From Azadirachta indica (taxonomy: Eukaryota > Streptophyta > Magnoliopsida > Sapindales > Meliaceae), in assembly GCA_022749755.1 (NCBI GenBank), contig CM040449.1, forward strand, positions 3,429,157 to 3,493,156: a DNA stretch of 64,000 nt. Direction: 5' to 3'. Shown one piece after another: positions 56,443-64,000 of this stretch (the stretch's first letter is position 1; each line of letters starts with the position of its first letter). Made by a program: the position numbers and the translations under genes. The notes under the pieces are model-generated. The model was not told where the DNA came from and did no database searches. It saw only the letters and a list, made by a program, of their open reading frames with translations.

Positions 56443-57725
56443 CTCAAACTGTAAAGTTTGCATAGGATAAAGGTTAAAATGACAGGAAATCAATAAAGAA
56501 GTAAAAGAAATAAAGAATGATGAGACATGCAACAAGAACTCGATAACTTATAATTAGCTTAAACAGCAGCCTTTAATACATTAACACAAAACCAACAACA
56601 CGTAAGAAAAAAAATTAAAAATAACAACACAAAATAAAATGTGCTGCGAATGTGAAATTGTTGAAAAACAACTAAAAAAAATGCGAGTAATTACATGCAT
56701 TGTTTTATAGCTATATAAATCTGAAGTCTAAAATCAGAAAAGGAATCAAGAGCATCACTGTTTCAGACGTTCATTTGAAGTATATCAATTGCGTGGTATC
56801 ATCTCCTAAGATCTGACTATTTTGATTGCTTAAGATCTAAGCATCATAAGAAAATTTCACATCAATGATGGAAGAAACTTAACCCAAAAAAAAAAAAAAA
56901 ACTAACAATATCATTTCCTCTAAATATCCATCAAGTCCTCAGAGTTTAGAAGACAACATCTTAAAATAAACCAAATGAGATCCGAATTAATCAGAAGCTG
57001 TATGGAAAAGAAGAAGAGAAGTGTAAACGCAAAAACTTGAGCTGAAAATATTAATTAAAATAAATTACACGGCGCAACAGAGACAGAGCGATGTCAAAAC
57101 AAACAGGCGATTGTACCAAAATCTGGATTAAAAACAAAAGATTTTCACAATGTTATGCGGAAATGGTTGAAACTATACTCGGATAAGTAAATCAAACCAG
57201 AAACAAATAGAAGATAACTTCGAAACGGAAGCATTCAACAACAGAAACCACACCGACAAAATAAGATAAGAAACAAAAACAATCTGCGCCTGATACAAGT
57301 AAAGCGTTTTGAATAAAACCAAAGACTGTTTTCAATAAGTAGCAAATGAAAACACTTGAACGGAAAATAAATGGAAAATAGAAAATTGAAACAAAAAAAC
57401 GCACTGGTCTCACAAACACTGTATACAAACAAACGAAATAAATAAAACAATGAATTTTGGAGATGATTATTGCCTGCAATACACCTACCAGGAGTAATGT
57501 AGCTTCAAAAGCGATTTAAAAATGTACGGAATTGAAAGAGTTACTCAGTTAACAGGGACCAATTTCTTCGAGATTCAGCAATAAAGATCTATTGCTAAGG
57601 TTTTAAAACGAGGTCGTTTATTGTTTTCCTTACAGAGAATGATTAAAGAGAAACAATGGAGGTGTTGCGGCGGCGGAGAAGGAGGAGGAGAAGCGGTGGT
57701 AGTGGTGGTGGTTGTGCTGAAATAG
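56443..57725 (-). other. FPP leader with a 1.2-kb leader intron
   Basis: On the minus strand a purine/pyrimidine-rich leader (about 57725-57634, with CCACCACCACTACC and TCTCCTCCTCC runs) ends at a gtaagg donor at 57633. A TTTACAG acceptor at 56451-56449 opens the exon that carries the ATG six bases later. The intron is about 1185 bp. Long first introns in leaders often raise expression in plants. The transcription start is estimated only. Confidence 0.55.
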
Positions 57726-59989
57726 TTGGTTTGTGGACTTAGGTGTCACTTAAAAGGCAAGACGTTGCAAAAGCTCCAAAACCATCACCTTTTAAATAAT
57801 TGTTTTTTTGGAAACTCTGAAAACCAAAAAAAAAAAAACAACAGTGAAAATATTTATTTAATTTGTATTTTAGTGTTTATTATAATATCTGAATATTATT
57901 AATCTGATAGATGATTATTATTGCTTCGCAGATTTGCCCCTATGAGATTTATAAATGACGAAGGAGGCCCCACGCTTGTGCCAGAAGCTTAGCTGAGCTG
58001 TATCCGATATTTGGAAAGTTCTGTTATGGTTTGTATGTTACGACTTTGGACCACCGTCACTACTCACTACAGCTCATAAGTTCGAGTGCAGTGACGATAA
58101 CATGTAATGACAACACATAAGCTTTCATGGATCGCCAAATCTAAACCGTTCATCACGCCATCTTGATGCTTTTTCACCTCAAATTTTTGGAACGATCAGT
58201 GAGAATATGTAATGATCTGGCCACCACTTAGCGAAATCAGGCATTAGATGTTGATTTAACGAGATCTAAGTTGAAAAATGATGGCTATACTCCTTGTTCT
58301 AGGGTAGACATGATTATCTCTACATGATTTATTAAATTTGTAGGCCCAAGAATAAAATCGTAAATACAAAATTTCACTTTGTGATCTGATTATGTAAATA
58401 TGCAAAATAAGTGTAGCAAATCTTGGTTTGAATATTAAGTGTTATACGAGTTATGGTTGTCATTAACAGTGACAATTCAATAACAAATTCCGAGGACAAA
58501 TCAAATAATACAATCATATTATTTTATGCCCATTACAAATAAAGTACGAGAAACTAAACCAACCAATAAAATTATTGGTTATTTTGAGAATATATGGGCT
58601 AGTTTTTCTTTATCTCTAACGTCATCACCACCATCATCATCATCATCATAATCGTTAATCAGTATTCAAACATGTAAACGTCAAATATATGCAAAACTAG
58701 TACCAGTGTTAGGTTTAAATAGATGGTCAATTTAGAATATAATTAAACTCGTATAAAACTTAAAACACAAGCAAAACATATATTATATGTCAATATATAT
58801 TTTATCTTGTTGGGTTATATGTCAATGGCTAAATATTGTGGTGTCAAGACATCATCTTCTCCAACCAAAGCATTGTAATTAAGATAACGAGGGGAGGAAT
58901 ATATAAAAAGAAAGGTGACAGTTGCCCTAGGAAAATGGGACATTTCACTATTTCAGAGTTGGTAATTAATCAGCTTTTCAACAAAAGTTATTAGAAATAC
59001 TTGAGTCTTTGCTTTGGCATTGGGAATTTGTACAATATATAATTAATTATTCACACTAGTAACAAGACATATGACTTATATATATATATATATATATATA
59101 TAGTGGGGTAAAGAAAATGTCTTCCATTGCATAATTTCAGCAAGAAAACACAAAACTTGATCATCACTTGTGATTGCTTGCATGTTTCACCAGAGTGGTG
59201 TGGTCCTCATTTACGAATCCCAACTTCAATAATGTTTTAATTTGTTGTGTGGTATTGCATATAATCCCCCACACATTTGTATGATTCGTGTCTTGGAAGT
59301 CATGACGATAATACATGCTAATAATGATTTTCACAAAGCGAAAAAACAACTTAGTTTCTTAGTTTTGGTGCTTTGAGGATTTCATGTTAGATTGCGGGTA
59401 TCTGAGGACAAGGCATCTATGACTATGACGTCGTTTTCTACAAGTTGAAGTATCTCTTTCTTTCTACCCTTTCAAATGTTTAACTTTGATTTTCCTTCAA
59501 TAACCAAGCACTCTGTTGTGGCCAGTGGCCACTCAAGCTATCGTAAAACAACAGAACATCTAGTGCGTATTGCAAATATGGTTATTTTTCTCTTCGAAGC
59601 CTAAGCAGTCGTAGGCAGCTTTTTCTTTCTCATAAAAGTCACCCAATTTTGTTAGTGTAATGCCCACGACCACGATTTCCAAATTCTTAAGTGCTCATAC
59701 AAGTTTCACAAAAATTGAGTTGAAATTTTTATATAATACGTCGACGTTTCGCTCGTTCGTAAATTTTCAATGCGCGCAGACGAAATTGAAAAGTGCATGG
59801 GCGCGGGAGGGGCAGAAGCCTAAAAACCGTTTGATGATATTCCGCAACTACAGTAGTCCGTTTGGTACTATTACATTTCCTAGGATGTTCCTTCCCTAAG
59901 TCAAACTCCTTTTTTTCATCTGACTGGCCTTTGTTTCTGTCTATAAACAGCAGCGGCCTGCCTGCAGAAGCTGTGCAGCCAAGCCACGC

Positions 59990-60008
59990 ACACACACACA
60001 CACACACA
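59990..60008. repeat. (CA)n microsatellite
   Basis: About nine CA units in the terminal spacer. Confidence 0.88.
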
Positions 60009-60992
60009 CGGGGTTACTTTTCCCATTTCAGCCTTCTCTTCTCCATTTTTGATTAATTAATTTTGGACGGTCGCGATTTGCTTTTATACTGTTGATTCTT
60101 GGCTTGGACGAAGAGGAACGTGTGACGTCGGATGAGGAAATCAAGTCACTCCCGCATGTTTGTACACAAGCTGCACACTTATCGATTTCTTTAGGCGAAT
60201 CACATGGTGACATGTCAGCGGCATTTGGCATCTTGGAAAGTCACTGTCTCGACAATGTAATATGGATATTTTCAAATTCCATCAAACGGCGGCAGCGCGT
60301 GTATAAACCCATAGCCTTTTCCTTTTTAAATATATTTCTGAGTTCATAAATAGATACACGTAACATAAGAGGAATTATTTGATAATTAGTTAATTATAAA
60401 ATATTCTCATCCCAAAAATAAGTCAATATTTTATTAAATTTAGAAGATGGTGATATCTAAAGAATCTTTAAATACCTTTTAATCTGTCTAATAATACTTA
60501 CAAATTAAATAATAAAAGGGAAATTAATCTTAATGAACCGCATATAATAACAATATATTCCCCCATCTATCAATCAATTAACAAAAAATAATCCCACATT
60601 CAACAATAAAGAATTGAACCTAATTTTGTTTTTACCGAAATTTTATACGAAAAAATGCTACGCGAACTCATAATAAGCTAAATAGATAAAACAATCCTTA
60701 ATGGGCATTAGCGATATAATCATACGTGTTAATTAAAGGGTAAACAGAGTAGGTGATGCACCGCCAATACAGTATGAAATAGCCAAGGGAGACAAATATG
60801 GTAGGGTGGGTGTGAGAACCAAAACGCAGCGTATGGTCCCCACACATAGAGACACGCACACAACATTGAAGCGCTTGTAAGATAAGGGCCATAATATAAG
60901 AGGGCCAGATCCTTAATAGTGGAGCAGAAAAATGGACTGAGTGAGGAAGCAGCATCCAAAGAACAGTTAAAAAAAATTAAATTAAAAAAAGA

Positions 60993-61091
60993 CACGTGGT
61001 CCCCATCCTCCACACGTTTATGTGTTGTTGTGATAGCCTTTTTATCAAGTGGGGACCACACCAATGTGCTTCAGTTTTACATTTACACGTG
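60993..61091. promoter_or_regulatory. G-box and TCP-type site cluster
   Basis: Two CACGTG G-boxes at 60993-60998 and 61086-61091. Between them are a GTGGTCCC site (60996-61003, overlapping the first G-box) and its inverse GGGACCAC (61052-61059). GTGGTCCC is the class II TCP consensus, and ACACGTGG is an ABRE-type core. A further TGGTCCCC copy lies near 60834. No adjacent gene was found, so a regulatory role is inferred. Confidence 0.4.
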
Positions 61092-64000
61092 TCGCAGAAA
61101 GCGACCACGTTTCATTAAGCCCGGATGCTTGACAGCGTCGGCAGAGAGAAAATATAGCAAAACGCTGCGATTTACCTGCCCAATCACGACAAACTGTAAT
61201 TAAACCCCCCCCTACCCCCAAAAACAAAATAAACCAAAACGGTGAAAGATCATTACATCTAAATAAATAAAATTTTAAAACTTAAAAGAAATATTAATCT
61301 GACGAATTTAGACTGCATGTATCATAAAATACGTTGTGTGTCCCCGTACGGACACTGGAGTCCTAGCAGAAATAATCGGGCTATTTTCGGTATTTTAGTG
61401 GACGGATTGGTTAGTGTACATCTAAATCGGGTGTATTAACACGTACTTATCAATCCTTATCAAGATTAAATAAAAGCAGCCTTTTATTTATTTATCTATT
61501 TTAAATTTTAATGTTTGTTCTGCTCCAAAATAAAAATAAAAAGCAATTTTAATTTTACAATCTCGTGACTCTGGTTCATAAGTCGTATGCATGCATGAGT
61601 AATTTTCTCACGTCTTCACTATGTGGTGTGGTGTCTTCATCAATAATCAGCGTAGAAACTGGTGTTACATTGTCCCCGAGCCAAAATAACAACAGCATTA
61701 TCAGTTATCAGTTTTGTCTAGATTCTCATATTTATGTTAAAAATAAATGTAAAACTGAAAAAGAAAAGTGGAAATAAACAAGTTGTTCATTTCCAAAGAA
61801 ATTTTCTTATGTCATTTAGACAATTCTTTGTTGTTAATGAAAACGACGAGTAACCCGTTTGATACCTGATTTTATTATACATGGAGTATGTACGTATACA
61901 AAAACTTTTCAAATTAATGGCGACAAAGGAATAATTGGATTATATAACATGAAAGGTCGTAGCAGTGAAATAACAAGCTAACCATTGAATTAGATTAACT
62001 AATCAACATACTTAACCTGAAAACTATTTGCAAAATTTTTTTTAAAAAAAAAAAAAAGAAATTATTTTTTTCATGAAAGAAGGGAAGTGACATATGTGTA
62101 TCCGTCAATAACTACTATGTATGTCGACTGACATTTAAAGAAGCTCAATCTTGTCCTGCCCGTATACTTGTCGCCAATAAGACCCGCCGCCCGAAATTAG
62201 GCCCCAAGTCATTTTCTTTAAATAAAAATTAATGTAACCAATCAATTAAAGTTCAATTGAATTATTAGTTTCTGCTTGTCTATTTTACAATAATTATTAA
62301 AGCTTTAGACTAATGAAATTACATCATAACAGGCTTTGATAATTCAAAACATCAAAATCAAACCTAATAAAATATTATAAAACCAAATTAATATCAACTG
62401 TGATCGGAGATTAATGATAAGTGGATTGCGACAGTTCAATTTAGCTGTTTCTTTTCTTAATTTTTTATAGTGCAAATTATTTTTCATATGCATGTGAATA
62501 TTGCAGAAACATAGATCCTATGAGTTTACGCAATTGACAGTGTTTGAGGTTCTTAGTTAATTAAATTATTAAGAATAATAATTTATTAATGGCATAGCTG
62601 TAATTGCAACCTTAAAAAAAAGAGTGCGTGTGAAAGAATAAGATAATCCAAATTGTTAGAAGAGAAAAAGAGATGAAGCCTAAAGGAAGGGAAAACGGAA
62701 GGTTCCTTGGCGGGAGGCCTAGTATTGTAAGGAGAAAAAAAAAAAACTCTCTAATTGAAGCTAGAATGATAGCATCTTCGAATATATTAGTAATATAAGA
62801 CCAGACTCGGTATATATGTACACAGCTGTTAGCAATTGCAGATATGGGATACTTGTGGCCAAATTACATAATAATAATAATAATTATTATTATTATATGC
62901 TTCAGTTGCACTATATTTACATGTTTTACAGTACAAAATTGGAGTATAAATATATTAGTTAGCAATATGTGTTTTTCCTTGTCACTCTTGGACTGGGCCT
63001 AATTTGGTCAGTATTTTTATTATTATTACTATTAATATTTTTGATGTAGTGTTAAAACTTAGAATCAGACATGTTGCACAGAGATTTAGTCCGTGTATAT
63101 TATGTAACATGTACCAAAAATTGTGAATATTGGGAACATTAATTAATGAGTTGCAATGCAGTGCACAAGCGTGCAATTGTTATATGTTGTGGGTGTGGTG
63201 TATGTCATGTGAAAAGCCGTGTAACGGATTTACAGATGATCAATTTGATGTCATTGAAGTTGTTGTTGGGCGCCCTTTTTTTTTTTTTTTTTTCTTACCC
63301 TTTAAAAAATGAAATCAGATATTTTACTTAGAGCATGACATTAAAAAAGAAAGAAAATTGAACAACTTTATTATAATAGTACAAGAGTAGATACGTTGTA
63401 ACGTCATTGCTATAAAATAGTACTAACCGCGCTTGGATGCTTTTAATATAGTTAATTATTTCATTTATATTTACGATAAAAAACTATCATAGAATTATTA
63501 TGTATAGTACAACTTTTTAATTTTTCAATTATTTTTGTTATTATAATTTTGAAATCTTTTTTTTTTATCACATCTGTTACCTTATAAAAAAAATAAGAAT
63601 AAAAATTAAAAATTAAAAATTAAAAATTACAGCAAAAAATATAAGAAAATTAGAAAATTAAAATGGTGATTTTATATCGTAGAAAGTTGTAGTGGGGAGT
63701 ATCTAGCAGTAAGTAAAATGAAAATGAGAGGAAGAATAAATAACGAATGAAATGAACCTACCCCTGTATCTAGAAAAGAGGAGGGTGAAAATGATTGCAA
63801 AGCGGAGCCGAGAGGAGCCTCATTATATATATATATATATATATTTATATGTGTGTGCTTTTTATGGGGGAATTTTCATTTTTCAACCTTTGCTTTGGTG
63901 GTACGAAAGAATTTTTGTGTAAAATTTGGATTTTTTTTTTTTTTAAGAAAAAAGAGAAAATTATACCAATTGCCAGGGACCCACATGTTAGAGAAGACAG

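Larger units (their letters stand above)
57726..64000. other. 6.3-kb terminal intergenic region
   Basis: AT-rich, with an ATC run at 58626-58650, (TA)n at 59078-59102 and 63824-63842, a CA run at 59990-60008, an AAT/ATT palindrome near 62870-62896 and the G-box/TCP cluster at 60993-61091. Open frames on both strands overlap one another and match nothing I recognise. No gene was identified before the window ends. Confidence 0.5.

Noticed and set aside
60092..60349. Plus-strand 85-codon frame
   Set aside because: No recognised domain, and overlapping frames on the other strand are equally long.

Overview
This is nuclear DNA from a flowering plant, almost certainly a eudicot. The genes are split by short AT-rich introns with GT..AG borders, the spacers are AT-rich with many microsatellites and homopolymers, and every recognisable protein belongs to a plant family. 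No bacterial operon, phage, CRISPR array, rRNA or tRNA gene was seen. The species cannot be fixed from sequence alone; a rosid is plausible. Exon coordinates were deduced by hand from protein-family similarity and splice-site consensus. Where a total coding length is quoted, it was checked for divisibility by three.

Left part (1-16.3 kb): the 3' half of LQY1 (thylakoid zinc-finger protein), a 1.1-kb non-autonomous Mutator-like element with a perfect 9-bp target-site duplication, a DPH5 gene (diphthamide synthesis) with a one-base frameshift in exon 1, a Myb/SANT-like LIMYB-type gene on the minus strand, and two tandem membrane-anchored GH9 endoglucanases (GH9B7-like) that differ by one intron.

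Middle part (17.8-40.4 kb): a LOG-type cytokinin-activating enzyme (minus), about 7.4 kb without a recognisable gene, a 23-exon nuclear 5'-3' exoribonuclease XRN3 (minus), and divergently from it an APS2-type ATP sulfurylase (plus), also with a one-base frameshift in exon 1.

Right part (40.4-64 kb): long AT-rich spacers, an intronless SAUR gene with a DST-like element in its 3' flank, a large coiled-coil filament-like plant protein (FPP, minus) with a leader intron, and a terminal 6-kb spacer holding a G-box/TCP-site cluster.

The genes are individual transcription units with unrelated jobs: photosystem repair, translation-factor modification, wall cellulose metabolism, cytokinin activation, RNA decay, sulfate assimilation, auxin response and cytoskeleton-like scaffolding. 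As I recall the Arabidopsis map, the gene content matches two duplicated chromosome 1 segments: LQY1, GH9B7 and XRN3 on one, and APS2, SAUR, FPP and GH9B5 on the other. The window therefore looks like an unfractionated ancestral block. I found no undescribed multi-gene system. The most notable signals are the two single-base frameshifts in otherwise intact conserved genes, the inverted-repeat Mutator-like element with its internal 62-bp array, the intron difference between the GH9 twins, and a possible second start codon in APS2.
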